Positions 1-9,212 of a DNA stretch of 64,000 nt are shown here, piece after piece. The DNA comes from Ramlibacter sp. Leaf400 (GTDB lineage Bacteria > Pseudomonadota > Gammaproteobacteria > Burkholderiales > Burkholderiaceae_C), in contig NZ_LMQL01000012.1 in NCBI RefSeq assembly GCF_001424545.1, positions 129,371 through 193,370 of the forward strand. Direction: 5' to 3'. The notes beneath the pieces are model-generated. The model was not told the origin of the DNA. It saw nothing but the letters and a program-made list of their open reading frames with translations, and did no database searches. Numbering within the stretch: position 1 is the first letter of the stretch; every line of letters starts with the position of its first letter. The translations under genes were made by a program, and so were the position numbers.

Positions 1-1
1 C

Positions 2-445
2 TGGAACGGCGCGCCGCTGGTGACCGGCATCACCTGGAACGCGGCGGGCCAGCCCACGGGGTGGACCTGGGCCTTCGGCACCCCGGTGCAGGCCCAGCGC
101 AGCTACGACACGGCAGGCCGGACGACGGCCAGCGAGATCGCCGGCTACACCTGGGATGCGGCAGGGCGTATCACCGCCATCAGCCAAGGCCTGGGCCGGC
201 CCGGGGACACGGACCCGAACAGCGGCAGCATCGCCTGGGGCATGACCACCTTCACCGTCGGGTACGACGCCGTGGGTCGCATCACGGCCTTCGGCAACGC
301 CGGCATGGGCACCACCTTCAGCTACGACGCCAACGGCAATCGGCAGGCAGATGGCTGGAGCGAAGCGGGCAATGTGCTGCTGCGCAGCTATGGCGTGGAA
401 GGCGCGAGCAACCGCGTTCCTTCCGCTACGCGCGCGACGCCTTAA
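2..445 (+). pseudogene. Rhs/YD-repeat protein, 3' fragment
   Basis: The frame is open from the left edge of the window, so the 5' part lies outside. It encodes degenerate YD repeats of the Rhs/teneurin type, visible as spaced motifs such as SYDTAGR, YTWDAAGRI, VGYDAVGRI and FSYDANGNR. Rhs proteins form large secreted or surface cocoons, often carrying a C-terminal toxin. Here the repeat is cut in mid-unit: after ASNRV the frame runs into an unrelated ten-residue tail and stops. There is no conserved Rhs core end (no PxxxxDPxGL motif) and no toxin domain or immunity gene follows. I read this as a truncated remnant, although a naturally short Rhs-like protein is possible. Confidence 0.7.
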
Positions 446-474
446 CCGACCGTCTCGCTCGTTCACCGCATCAT

Positions 475-495
475 GAAACCCACCCTCCGGGTTTC
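475..495. other. Short hairpin after the Rhs fragment
   Basis: A perfect 7-bp inverted repeat, GAAACCC and GGGTTTC, is separated by 7 nt. No T-run follows, so it is at best a weak or factor-assisted terminator for the Rhs fragment. Confidence 0.3.
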
Positions 496-525
496 ACCTT
501 AATCCGTCAGCCCCCATTCAGTTCC

Positions 526-578
526 ACGCAAGCCTGCGTTGGTTTCGCGAAAGCGTCCGTTGGTTTGGCGCAAGCGCC
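526..578. promoter_or_regulatory. Operator-like tandem repeat upstream of the MHS transporter
   Basis: Two adjacent 21-bp units (537-557 and 558-578), both starting CGTTGGTTT, match at 18 of 21 positions. The first contains the palindrome TTTCGCGAAA and the second the hairpin GGCG-CAAG-CGCC. Just upstream is the dyad ACGCA-AGCC-TGCGT (526-539). Two units spaced two helical turns apart, 67 bp before the transporter start, look like a double binding site for a regulator. No regulator gene is adjacent, so the assignment is inference. Confidence 0.4.
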
Positions 579-644
579 AGGTCAGAGCGGTCTCCAAGAA
601 TCTCGCACCTGCCCGATCCCGGGCACGAACCCTGGAGACAAGCC

Positions 645-2330
645 ATGGCATCCGCAACCGCCACCGCCGGAACCCTTCCGCGGCCGATGACGAAGGAAGA
701 GAAGAAGGTGATCTTCGCCTCCTCGCTCGGCACCGTGTTCGAGTGGTACGACTTCTACCTCTACGGCTCGCTGGCCGCGATCATCGCGCGCCAGTTCTTC
801 GCGGGGCTCGACCCGACCTCGGCCTTCATCTTCGCGCTGCTGGCCTTTGCGGCGGGCTTCCTGGTGCGGCCGTTCGGCGCCATCTTCTTCGGCCGCCTGG
901 GCGACATGATCGGGCGCAAGTACACCTTCCTGGTCACCATCCTGATCATGGGCATGTCGACCTTCATCGTCGGCATCCTGCCCACCTACGCCAGCATCGG
1001 CGTGGCCGCGCCGGTGATCCTGATCGCGCTGCGGCTGCTGCAGGGCCTGGCGCTGGGCGGCGAGTACGGCGGCGCCGCCACCTACGTGGCCGAGCATGCG
1101 CCGCACGGCAAGCGCGGCGCGTACACGGCCTGGATCCAGACGACCGCGACGCTGGGCCTGTTCCTGTCGCTGATGGTGATCCTGGGCACGCGCACGATGG
1201 TGGGCGAGCAGGCGTTCGCGGACTGGGGCTGGCGCGTCCCCTTCATCCTCTCGATCATCCTGCTCGCGATCTCGGTGTGGATCCGGCTGGCCATGAACGA
1301 GTCGCCGGCCTTCCAGAAGATGAAGGCCGAGGGCAAGACCTCCAAGGCGCCGCTGGCCGAGTCCTTCGGCGAGTGGAAGAACCTGAAGATCGTCATCCTG
1401 GCGCTGGTGGGCCTGACGGCCGGCCAGGCGGTGGTGTGGTACTCGGGCCAGTTCTACGCGCTGTTCTTCCTGACGCAGGCGCTCAAGGTGGACAACGCCA
1501 CCGCCAACATCCTGGTGGCCGTGGCCCTGCTGATCGGCACGCCGTTCTTCGTCATCTTCGGCGCGCTGTCCGACCGCATCGGCCGCAAGCCCATCATCAT
1601 GGCCGGCTGCCTGCTGGCCGCGCTCACCTACTTCCCGGTGTTCGGCGCGCTGACCAAGGCCGCCAACCCCGACCTCGCCGCCGCGCAGGCCAGGACCCAG
1701 GTGGTGGTGAGCGCCGATCCCAAGGACTGCTCGTTCCAGGGCAGCCCCATCGCCCGCGAGATCGACTTCCGCAGCTCCTGCGACATCGCCAAGCGCTACC
1801 TGGCGCAAAGCTCGGTGAGCTACGAGAACGTGGCGGGCACGTCCGGCCAGCCGGCCAGCGTGAAGATCGGCGAGAAGGTCATCGTCGCGCCCGTGGCCAC
1901 GGTGGCCAACGCCAAGTTCGACGAGAACAGCACCAAGGCCATGGCCGCCTTCAAGAAGGACGTGGCCGACACGCTCAAGGCCGCCGGCTACCCGACCAAG
2001 GCCGACCCGGCCAAGGTGGACAAGTTCATGGTGGTGGTGCTGCTGACCTACCTGGTGCTGCTGGTGACCATGGTGTACGGCCCGATCGCGGCCATGCTGG
2101 TGGAGCTGTTCCCCACGCGCATCCGCTACACGTCGATGAGCTTGCCCTACCACATCGGCAACGGCTGGTTCGGTGGCCTGCTGCCCACCACCGCCTTCGC
2201 CATCGTGGCGGCCACGGGCAACATGTACAACGGCCTGTGGTACCCGATCGTGATCGCGGCCGCGACCTTCGTGATCGGCGTACTCTTCGTGCGCGAAACG
2301 AAGGACGTGGACATCTACGCCCAGGACTGA
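645..2330 (+). CDS. MFS transporter, metabolite:H+ symporter (MHS) family
   Basis: This is a 561-residue inner-membrane secondary transporter, probably a proton symporter for an organic acid or osmolyte. An N-terminal MHS signature (FEWYDFYLYG, near residues 29-38) precedes the first helix. MFS loop motifs follow: GRLGDMIGRK after helix 2 and LSDRIGRKP in the second half. Family members such as ProP and ShiA have about 430-500 residues. Here the extra length is a soluble insert of about 120 residues (roughly 350-465, with two Cys) before the last helices. The ATG at 645 has GGAGA upstream. The substrate cannot be told from sequence. The tandem repeat upstream may be its operator. Confidence 0.85.
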   Translation: MASATATAGTLPRPMTKEEKKVIFASSLGTVFEWYDFYLYGSLAAIIARQFFAGLDPTSAFIFALLAFAAGFLVRPFGAIFFGRLGDMIGRKYTFLVTILIMGMSTFIVGILPTYASIGVAAPVILIALRLLQGLALGGEYGGAATYVAEHAPHGKRGAYTAWIQTTATLGLFLSLMVILGTRTMVGEQAFADWGWRVPFILSIILLAISVWIRLAMNESPAFQKMKAEGKTSKAPLAESFGEWKNLKIVILALVGLTAGQAVVWYSGQFYALFFLTQALKVDNATANILVAVALLIGTPFFVIFGALSDRIGRKPIIMAGCLLAALTYFPVFGALTKAANPDLAAAQARTQVVVSADPKDCSFQGSPIAREIDFRSSCDIAKRYLAQSSVSYENVAGTSGQPASVKIGEKVIVAPVATVANAKFDENSTKAMAAFKKDVADTLKAAGYPTKADPAKVDKFMVVVLLTYLVLLVTMVYGPIAAMLVELFPTRIRYTSMSLPYHIGNGWFGGLLPTTAFAIVAATGNMYNGLWYPIVIAAATFVIGVLFVRETKDVDIYAQD

Positions 2331-2398
2331 CGGCAGGGCCGTCGCTGGAAGGCCTGCCCGCGCGGGCCTTCTGTCGAAAGCCTTCAAGGAGACTGACC

Positions 2399-2563
2399 AT
2401 GTGGAAGATCGCACTGGCCTTCGTGGCCTTCGCCGCCATCGCGCTTTTCGTCATCAGCAAGGGCGGTGAACACATCGACATGGGCGGCGAGAAGCACGGA
2501 AGCGACAGCAACGTGCAGGCCCCCGCACCGGCGGGCACGCCCGCGTCCGCGCCCGTGAAATAG
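2399..2563 (+). CDS. 54-residue single-pass membrane peptide
   Basis: A short gene with a good ribosome site (AAGGAG, 7 nt upstream) starts 69 bp after the MHS transporter stop. The product has one N-terminal hydrophobic helix (about residues 3-19), then a charged stretch rich in Gly, His and Glu, and a Pro/Ala-rich tail. It has no Cys for lipidation, so it is probably a small inner-membrane protein with its tail in the periplasm. Same-strand placement suggests cotranscription with the transporter. I recognise no family. The strong ribosome site and the clear membrane-protein composition favour a real gene. Confidence 0.6.
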   Translation: MWKIALAFVAFAAIALFVISKGGEHIDMGGEKHGSDSNVQAPAPAGTPASAPVK

Positions 2564-2603
2564 CGCACGGCGCGCGGGCCCCCGGCGCCCGCTGGAAGGC
2601 AAT

Positions 2604-2629
2604 GCCCCTGCGCCTCCGGCGGCAGGGGC
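2604..2629. terminator. Possible hairpin terminator before uvrA
   Basis: An 8-bp perfect stem, GCCCCTGC and GCAGGGGC, encloses a 10-nt loop downstream of the small membrane-protein gene. There is no T-tract, so termination activity is uncertain. Confidence 0.35.
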
Positions 2630-2636
2630 GAGTCCC

Positions 2637-2642
2637 TAGAAT
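2637..2642 (+). promoter_or_regulatory. Putative -10 element of uvrA
   Basis: TAGAAT lies 29 nt before the uvrA ATG, which would give a leader of about 22 nt. No convincing -35 box or LexA site is visible. Confidence 0.35.
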
Positions 2643-2671
2643 CTTCGGCCTCCAATGAAAAGAACGGCCGT

Positions 2672-5600
2672 ATGACCCAGGGACAGATCCGCATCCGCGG
2701 CGCCAGGCAGCACAACCTCAAGAACCTCGACCTCGACCTGCGCACGGGTGAGCTGACGGTCGTCACCGGCCCCAGCGGCTCGGGCAAGTCCAGCCTGGTC
2801 TTCGACACGCTCTACGCCGAGGGGCAGCGGCGCTACGTCGAGACCTTCTCGGCCTATGCGCGCCAGTTCCTGGACCGCATGGACAAGCCGGCGGTCGACC
2901 GCGTGGAAGGCGTGCCGCCGGCCATCGCCATCGACCAGACCAACCCGGTGCGGTCGTCGCGCTCCACCGTGGGCACGATGACGGAGCTGAACGACCACCT
3001 CAAGCTGCTGTTCGCGCGGGCTGCCGAGCTGTTCGACCGCAAGAGCGCGCGCCGCGTGCGGCACGACTCGCCGGAGACCATCTACGCCGAGCTGATGGCG
3101 CGCACGAAGGAAGGCGACCCGCGCCTGGTCGTCACCTTCCCGGTGGAACTGCCGGCCAGCACCACGGCCGAGGAAGTGGAGCAATGGCTGGCGGCCAGCG
3201 GCTTCACCCGCGTGCAGGCCGAGCGCGAGGTGGCCACGCCCACCGGGCCGCGCAAGGTGCTCGATGTCGTCGCCGACCGCTTCCGCCTGCAGGGCGTGGA
3301 GAAGGTGCGCGCGATCGAGGCGATCGAGGTGGCGTTGAAGCGCGGCGCCGGCAGGCTGTCGGTGTACGCGGCCACCGCGGAGGACGGGCACGACGTGTGG
3401 AAGTTCTCCACCGGCCTGCACTGCCCCGACAGCGACATCCGCTACGCCGACCCCATTCCCTCGATGTTCTCGTTCAACTCGCCGGTGGGCGCGTGCGAGG
3501 TCTGCCGCGGCTTCGGCCGGGTGATCGGGGTCGACTGGGGCCTGGTGATCCCCAACGACAAGCTCACGCTGCGCGCCGGCGCCATCAAGCCGATGCAGAC
3601 GCCCGCCTGGCAGGAGTGCCAGGACGACCTGATGCGCCATGCCGAATCGGCCGGCATCCCGCGCGACACGCCCTGGTACAAGCTGACGGCCGAACAGAAG
3701 CAGTGGGTGATCGACGGCACGCCCAGCTACCGGGAAGGCAACTGGAACAAGCAGTGGTATGGCGTGAAGCGCTTCTTCGCCTACCTGGAGAGCAAGGCGT
3801 ACAAGATGCACATCCGCGTGCTCTTGTCGAAGTACCGCAGCTACACGCCGTGCGAGACCTGCGGCGGCGCGCGCCTGCGGCTGGAGAGCCTTTTGTGGCG
3901 CCTGGGCGGCAAGGACGACGCCGACGCGGTGCTGGAGCCCTCGAAGCGCTTCATGCCGGTGGGCGTGGAGTGGTCGCGCGAGCAGCTGGAGGCGTTGCCG
4001 GGGCTGTCGCTGCACGACCTGATGCTGATGCCGATCGATCGGTTGAAGAAGTTCTTCGCCCGCCTTGCGCCTGGCGCGGGCCCCCACCCCAACCCCGCCC
4101 CGGCGGGGGAGGGAGCAAAGGCGGGGGAGACCCAGGCCCTCAAGCTCCTCTACGAAGAGATCAACACCCGCCTGCGCTACCTCGTCGACGTCGGCATCGG
4201 CTACCTGACGCTGGACCGCCAGAGCCGCACGCTCTCCGGGGGCGAGGTGCAGCGCATCAACCTCACGACCGCGCTGGGGACCTCGCTGGTCAACACGCTG
4301 TTCGTGCTGGACGAGCCCAGCATCGGCCTGCACCCGCGCGACATGCACCGCATCACCGAGGCGATGAAGCGGCTACGCGACGCCGGCAACACGCTGGTGG
4401 TGGTGGAACACGACCCGGCCGTGATGGTCGCGGCCGACCGCATGATCGACATGGGCCCGGGCCCGGGCGAGCGCGGCGGCAGCATCGTGTTCGACGGCAC
4501 CCCCGACGAACTGCGCCACGCCGACACGCTGACCGGCGCCTACCTGGGCGGCCGCAAGACGGTGGGCATGGGCTTCAAGCGCGCCGTGACGCCGGCCACG
4601 CCGCGCCTGGTCATGGAAGGCGCCTGCGAGCACAACCTCCAGAACCTGTCGGTGGAGTTCCCGCTGCAGCGGCTGGTGTGCGTGACCGGCGTGTCGGGCT
4701 CGGGCAAGTCCACGCTGGTGCAGGACATCCTGGCGCCCGCGCTGCTGCGCCACTTCGGCCGCGCGACCGAGACGCCGGGCCACCACGAGCGCCTGCTGGG
4801 CGCCGACCACCTGGGCGACGTGGTGTTCGTCGACCAGTCGCCCATCGGCAAGACCGCACGCTCCAATCCGGTGAGCTACGTCGGGGCCTGGGACGCGGTG
4901 CGCGAGATCTTCGCGGCCAGCGGCCTGTCGCGCCAGCGCGGCTACACCGGCGCCAAGTTCAGCTTCAACAGCGGCGACGGCCGCTGCCCCACCTGCGGCG
5001 GCTCGGGCTTCGAGCACGTGGAGATGCAGTTCCTCTCCGACGTGTACCTGCGCTGCCCCGACTGCGACGGCAAGCGCTACCGGCCCGAGATCCTGGAGGT
5101 GACCATCGAGCGGCAGGCGATCGGCGCGGTCAGGCCGCGCGTGCTCAACGTGGCCGACGTGCTGGAGCTCACCGTGAGCGAGGCGGCCGCGCTGTTCGCC
5201 AGCGACCGCGAGGTGATCCGCGCGCTGCAGCCCATCGTCGACGTGGGCCTGGAGTACGTGAAGCTCGGCCAGCCCGTGCCCACGCTGTCCGGCGGCGAGT
5301 CGCAGCGCCTCAAGCTCGCCGGCTTCCTGGCGGCCGCGGCCAAGACCTCGAGCGCATCGCGCCAGGGCCTGGCCACCCGGGGCACGCTGTTCATGTTCGA
5401 CGAGCCGACCACCGGCCTGCACTTCGACGACATCGCCAAGCTGATGCGCGCGCTGCGCAAGCTGCTGGAGGCGGGGCATTCGCTGGTGGTGATCGAGCAC
5501 AACCTGGACGTGATCCGCGCGGCCGACTGGCTGATCGACCTGGGCCCCGAAGGCGGCGATGCCGGCGGGCTGCTGGTGGCCGAAGGGCCGCCGGAGGAGG

Positions 5601-8554
5601 TGAAGCAGCATCCGACGTCGCACACGGCCAAGGCCCTGCGGGAGTACGACGGGACGGTGGGCCTGGTGTCCGAGGCGCTGCCCTCGCTGTCGCGGCCCCA
5701 GCCCAGGCCTGCGTCGAAGGGGGTGGGCGCGATCCAGATCGTCAACGCCCACGAGCACAACCTCAAGAACCTCTCCGTCGACATCCCGCACAACCGCTTC
5801 AGCGTGATCACCGGCGTGTCGGGATCGGGCAAGTCCACGCTGGCCTTCGACATCCTGTTCAACGAGGGCCAGCGCCGCTACCTGGAATCGCTCAACGCCT
5901 ATGCGCGCAGCATCGTGCAGCCGGCCGGCCGGCCCGAGGTCGACGCGGTCTACGGCATCCCGCCGACGGTGGCCATCGAGCAGCGGCTCTCGCGCGGCGG
6001 ACGCAAGTCCACCGTGGGCACCACCACCGAGGTCTGGCACTTCCTGCGCCTGCTGTACGTCAAGCTGGGCGTGCAGCACTGCGTGAACGACGGCGCCGAG
6101 GTGCGCCCCCAGAACCCCGACAGCATCGCGGCGCAGCTGATGAAGCGCTACCGCGGCCAGCACATCGGCCTCCTGGCGCCGCTGGTGGTGAACCGCAAGG
6201 GCGTCTACACCGAGCTGGCCGACTGGGCGCGCAACCGCAAGTACTCGCACCTGCGCGTGGACGGCAACTTCCTGCCCACCACGGGCTTTCCGCGCATCGA
6301 CCGCTTCAAGGAACACACCATCGAGCTGCCGGTGTGCGACCTGGACATCACGCCCGCCAACGAGGCGCTGCTGCGCGAGAAGCTGGCCGAGGCGCTGGAG
6401 CACGGCAAGGGCGTGCTGCACGTGCTGGCGCCGCTCACCGGCCTGCGCGAAGCGATGGAACTGGGCGTGGGCAGGCACCACGACATCGGCAAGGTGGAGG
6501 TGTTCTCCACCCGGCGCGCCTGCCCGGTGTGCAGCACCAGCTACGCGGAGCTGGACCCGCGCCTGTTCTCCTACAACAGCAAGCACGGCTGGTGCCCCGA
6601 GTGCGTGGGCACCGGCGTCAGGCTCACGCGCGAGCAGCGCAAGGTGTTCGACGACACGGTGCAGGCGGAAGACAACAAGGGCCGCGAGCAGACTTTCGCC
6701 GAGCCGGAGGTCGAGGACCTGACCGAGGAGGCCTGCCCCCACTGCCGCGGTGCGCGGCTGAACGCGCAGGCGCGCGCGGTGCGCTTCGACAAGGTGGGCA
6801 TCGACGAGATCGCCGCGCTGTCGGTGGTGGACGTGCGCCGCTGGGTCGAGGGCCTGCAGGTCCAGGGCGTGCTGAGCGATCGCGAACAGGGCATCGCGCG
6901 CGACCTGATCCCGGAAATCCGCAGCCGCCTGGAGTTCCTGGAGGAGGTGGGCCTCGGCTACCTCACGCTGGACCGCGGCGCGCCCACGCTCTCGGGCGGC
7001 GAGGCGCAGCGCATCCGCCTGGCGGCGCAGCTGGGCTCCAACCTGCAGGGCGTCTGCTACGTGCTGGACGAGCCCACGATCGGACTGCATGCGCGCGACA
7101 ACCAGATCCTGCTGAACGCGCTGCACAAGCTGGGCGGCAAGGGCAACACGCTGGTGGTGGTGGAGCACGACGAGGACACGATCCGCCGCGCCGACCACAT
7201 CATCGACATCGGGCCGAGCGCGGGAAAGCGCGGGGGTCGGGTCATCGCACAGGGGACGGCGGCGGATGTGACGGCGAACGAGGAGTCGCTGACGGGGCGG
7301 TACCTGCTGCATGCGATGCGGCATCCGGTGAAGCCGCGGCGGGGGGTTGACGGGGGAGCGCCCCCACCCCAACCCTCCCCCGGAGGGGGAGGGAGCAAGA
7401 CCGCCGGAGCGAAGGGGAGCAAGGCCGCGGCGCGCGTTTCACTCCCTCCCCCTCCGGGGGAGGGCGGGGGTGGGGGCGCTCCGCAGCCCAACGGGCAACT
7501 GCGACTGCGCGGCGCCGACCTCCACAACCTGCAGAAGGTCGACGTCGACATCCCCCTCAAGCGCCTGGTCGCCGTGACCGGCGTGTCCGGCTCGGGCAAG
7601 TCGACGCTGGCGCGCGACGTGATGCTGCACAACGTTCAGGCGGCGGTGCAGCAGCGCAGCACCAAGGCCGGCCGCGATGCCGACGACCGCGGCAGGCACG
7701 CGGTGTGGAGCGGCTGCACCGCGCTCGACGGCTACCAGGCCATCGACCGCGTGCTCGAAGTCGACCAGACGCCGATCGGCAAGACGCCGCGCTCGTGCCC
7801 GGCCACCTACATAGGCTTCTGGGACACCATCCGCCGGCTGTTCGCCGACACGCTGGAGGCCAAGGCGCGCGGCTACGGCCCGGGGCGCTTCTCCTTCAAC
7901 ACTGGCGAGGGCCGCTGCCCGACCTGCGAAGGCCAGGGCGTGCGCACCATCGCGATGAGCTTCCTGCCCGACGTGAAGGTGCCGTGCGAGTCCTGCCACG
8001 GTGCCCGATTCAACCCCGAGACGCTGGCCGTCACCTGGCGCGGCAAGAGCATCGGCGACGTGCTGCAGATGGAGGTGGACGAGGCGGTGGAGTTCTTCGC
8101 CTCCATGCCCAACATCAGCCATCCGCTGCAGCTGCTCAAGGACGTGGGCCTGGGCTACCTCACGCTGGGCCAGCCTTCGCCCACCTTGTCCGGTGGCGAG
8201 GCGCAGCGCATCAAGCTGGTGACCGAGCTGTCCAAGGTGCGCGACGACGTCACCCGGCGCGGGCAGAAGCCGCCACACACGCTGTATGTGCTGGACGAGC
8301 CGACCGTGGGCCTGCACATGGCCGACGTGGAGAAGCTGATCCGCGTGCTGCACCGGCTGGTGGACGGCGGGCACAGCGTGGTGGTGATCGAGCACGACCT
8401 CGACGTGATCGCCGAGGCCGACTGGATCATCGACCTCGGCCCCGAGGGCGGCGGTGAAGGCGGCCGCGTCGTGGCCGCGGCGCCACCGGAGGAGGTGGTG
8501 CGCTTGATGACGCACACGGGGCGGGCGCTGCAGCCGGTGCTGGAGCGGGTTTAG
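2672..8554 (+). CDS. uvrA: Excinuclease ABC subunit UvrA, tandem four-ATPase form
   Basis: UvrA is the damage-recognition ATPase of nucleotide excision repair. E. coli UvrA has 940 residues and two ABC modules; this 1960-residue protein is two UvrA units in tandem. Four Walker A motifs are visible, at about residues 33-40 (GPSGSGKS), 673, 1048 and 1637 (all GVSGSGKS). Four LSGGE signatures and four Walker B/D-loop motifs ([36 protein letters not shown]) are also present, with CxxC zinc-knuckle pairs in both halves. Double-length UvrA proteins are known in Burkholderiales. Two linkers (about residues 470-486 and 1562-1605) are Pro/Gly-rich and encoded by copies of the interspersed C-rich repeat found elsewhere in the window. 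The halves probably act as an intramolecular dimer (inference). Confidence 0.95.
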   Translation: MTQGQIRIRGARQHNLKNLDLDLRTGELTVVTGPSGSGKSSLVFDTLYAEGQRRYVETFSAYARQFLDRMDKPAVDRVEGVPPAIAIDQTNPVRSSRSTVGTMTELNDHLKLLFARAAELFDRKSARRVRHDSPETIYAELMARTKEGDPRLVVTFPVELPASTTAEEVEQWLAASGFTRVQAEREVATPTGPRKVLDVVADRFRLQGVEKVRAIEAIEVALKRGAGRLSVYAATAEDGHDVWKFSTGLHCPDSDIRYADPIPSMFSFNSPVGACEVCRGFGRVIGVDWGLVIPNDKLTLRAGAIKPMQTPAWQECQDDLMRHAESAGIPRDTPWYKLTAEQKQWVIDGTPSYREGNWNKQWYGVKRFFAYLESKAYKMHIRVLLSKYRSYTPCETCGGARLRLESLLWRLGGKDDADAVLEPSKRFMPVGVEWSREQLEALPGLSLHDLMLMPIDRLKKFFARLAPGAGPHPNPAPAGEGAKAGETQALKLLYEEINTRLRYLVDVGIGYLTLDRQSRTLSGGEVQRINLTTALGTSLVNTLFVLDEPSIGLHPRDMHRITEAMKRLRDAGNTLVVVEHDPAVMVAADRMIDMGPGPGERGGSIVFDGTPDELRHADTLTGAYLGGRKTVGMGFKRAVTPATPRLVMEGACEHNLQNLSVEFPLQRLVCVTGVSGSGKSTLVQDILAPALLRHFGRATETPGHHERLLGADHLGDVVFVDQSPIGKTARSNPVSYVGAWDAVREIFAASGLSRQRGYTGAKFSFNSGDGRCPTCGGSGFEHVEMQFLSDVYLRCPDCDGKRYRPEILEVTIERQAIGAVRPRVLNVADVLELTVSEAAALFASDREVIRALQPIVDVGLEYVKLGQPVPTLSGGESQRLKLAGFLAAAAKTSSASRQGLATRGTLFMFDEPTTGLHFDDIAKLMRALRKLLEAGHSLVVIEHNLDVIRAADWLIDLGPEGGDAGGLLVAEGPPEEVKQHPTSHTAKALREYDGTVGLVSEALPSLSRPQPRPASKGVGAIQIVNAHEHNLKNLSVDIPHNRFSVITGVSGSGKSTLAFDILFNEGQRRYLESLNAYARSIVQPAGRPEVDAVYGIPPTVAIEQRLSRGGRKSTVGTTTEVWHFLRLLYVKLGVQHCVNDGAEVRPQNPDSIAAQLMKRYRGQHIGLLAPLVVNRKGVYTELADWARNRKYSHLRVDGNFLPTTGFPRIDRFKEHTIELPVCDLDITPANEALLREKLAEALEHGKGVLHVLAPLTGLREAMELGVGRHHDIGKVEVFSTRRACPVCSTSYAELDPRLFSYNSKHGWCPECVGTGVRLTREQRKVFDDTVQAEDNKGREQTFAEPEVEDLTEEACPHCRGARLNAQARAVRFDKVGIDEIAALSVVDVRRWVEGLQVQGVLSDREQGIARDLIPEIRSRLEFLEEVGLGYLTLDRGAPTLSGGEAQRIRLAAQLGSNLQGVCYVLDEPTIGLHARDNQILLNALHKLGGKGNTLVVVEHDEDTIRRADHIIDIGPSAGKRGGRVIAQGTAADVTANEESLTGRYLLHAMRHPVKPRRGVDGGAPPPQPSPGGGGSKTAGAKGSKAAARVSLPPPPGEGGGGGAPQPNGQLRLRGADLHNLQKVDVDIPLKRLVAVTGVSGSGKSTLARDVMLHNVQAAVQQRSTKAGRDADDRGRHAVWSGCTALDGYQAIDRVLEVDQTPIGKTPRSCPATYIGFWDTIRRLFADTLEAKARGYGPGRFSFNTGEGRCPTCEGQGVRTIAMSFLPDVKVPCESCHGARFNPETLAVTWRGKSIGDVLQMEVDEAVEFFASMPNISHPLQLLKDVGLGYLTLGQPSPTLSGGEAQRIKLVTELSKVRDDVTRRGQKPPHTLYVLDEPTVGLHMADVEKLIRVLHRLVDGGHSVVVIEHDLDVIAEADWIIDLGPEGGGEGGRVVAAAPPEEVVRLMTHTGRALQPVLERV
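4079..4119 (+). repeat. C-rich interspersed repeat, single copy inside uvrA
   Basis: One arm of the repeat family (CCCCCACCCCAACCC, then a CGGCGGGGGAGGGAGC-like half) lies in frame within uvrA. It is translated as a Pro/Gly-rich linker between the first ATPase signature region and the following module. Related copies lie at 7354-7482, 14452-14582 and 49197-49318. Confidence 0.75.
7354..7482. repeat. C-rich interspersed repeat, inverted pair inside uvrA
   Basis: Two copies face each other. One (7357-7397) begins GCGCCCCCACCCCAACCC; its inverse (7441-7480) ends GGGTGGGGGCGCTCC. About 43 bp lie between. The whole 129-bp element is in frame and translated as a Pro/Gly/Ala/Ser-rich linker of about 43 residues before the fourth ATPase module. 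The arrangement is the same as the intergenic elements at 14452-14582 and 49197-49318. Confidence 0.8.
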
Positions 8555-8784
8555 CCGAAGCGGATGCGCTGCGCTCGCTGCCCGGCATGCTCGGCGAGCT
8601 CGTGGTCCCGGCCCACCGGAGCAGCCGAAAGACAGTGTGGAAACACCGGTCCCGGCGATAGATTGACCCGCCTCGGCGCATGCAGGCGCCACGCCATGAC
8701 GTCGTATCCCGGAGCGGCCGCAGGAGTTTGCGATCCATCCCGTCATGGTGGGCCTGCCGGCGCGGCCCCCTCCAGGAGAGATGC
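8555..8784. other. Intergenic region before the unknown two-gene cassette
   Basis: These 230 bp hold no gene I can support. A few short open frames lack ribosome sites and family features. A promoter for the downstream pair is expected here, but I could not place a convincing -35/-10 pair. Confidence 0.5.
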
Positions 8785-9198
8785 ATGCCTTTCGCGAATT
8801 TCAGCGACATCCGCTCGTTGATCGATGGCACCGAACAGAAGCCGGGCGGCTTGACGGTCCATTTCAAGTGTCCAGGATCCGGCCGTATCGTCGAAGCAAG
8901 CGGCAGCTTTCCCGACAGTCCTGCCCGTCGCTTCACCCAGACGGCGGTCGGCAGCACCCTGCGGGCGCTGCTCCACCAGCTGAGCGGCGTCATCCGGCGC
9001 CGGACCGGCATCTACATCCCCCTGGGCAATGCGTTCCAGACCCATGACGTCCCGGGCGGCGGGAGTGGTTTCGCGACGGAGTCCGACCGGCAGGCGGCCA
9101 CGCTCGCTGCATTCCGGTCCGTCGCCCAGCATCCCGGCATGCCGCGGCTGCGCGGCAGGTTCAATTTCGAAGACGGCCGGTGGGTCTTCGTCGAGTAG
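8785..9198 (+). CDS. Hypothetical protein, 137 residues, first gene of an unknown pair
   Basis: I do not recognise the family. The start was chosen at the ATG with AGGAGAG just upstream; an ATG 4 nt earlier is in another frame. The product is soluble with no signal peptide or membrane helix. The N-terminal third has a strand-like stretch with one Cys (FKCPGSGR, near residues 28-35). The middle is basic and Leu/Arg-rich (RALLHQLSGVIRRR). The C-terminus ends in an aromatic strand (FNFEDGRWVFVE). The next gene begins 14 bp downstream, so the two are surely cotranscribed. Base composition is less GC-biased than the flanking uvrA and amidohydrolase genes, which is consistent with acquisition. Confidence 0.65.
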   Translation: MPFANFSDIRSLIDGTEQKPGGLTVHFKCPGSGRIVEASGSFPDSPARRFTQTAVGSTLRALLHQLSGVIRRRTGIYIPLGNAFQTHDVPGGGSGFATESDRQAATLAAFRSVAQHPGMPRLRGRFNFEDGRWVFVE

Positions 9199-9212
9199 AG
9201 GGGACGCAGCAC

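Noticed and set aside
539-2563. 674-residue plus-strand frame covering the MHS transporter and the small gene
   Set aside because: Only its last 54 codons have a ribosome site and plausible composition. The rest is out of frame with the transporter and is low-complexity Arg/Ala/Gly sequence.
2636-7372. Long open frames on the minus strand through uvrA
   Set aside because: They are shadows of the GC-rich uvrA frame, rich in His, Arg, Ala and Gly without domain features, and have no start context.
4079-7482. Frameshift or sequencing error in the uvrA linkers
   Set aside because: The frame is intact on both sides of each repeat and all four ATPase modules are in one frame.
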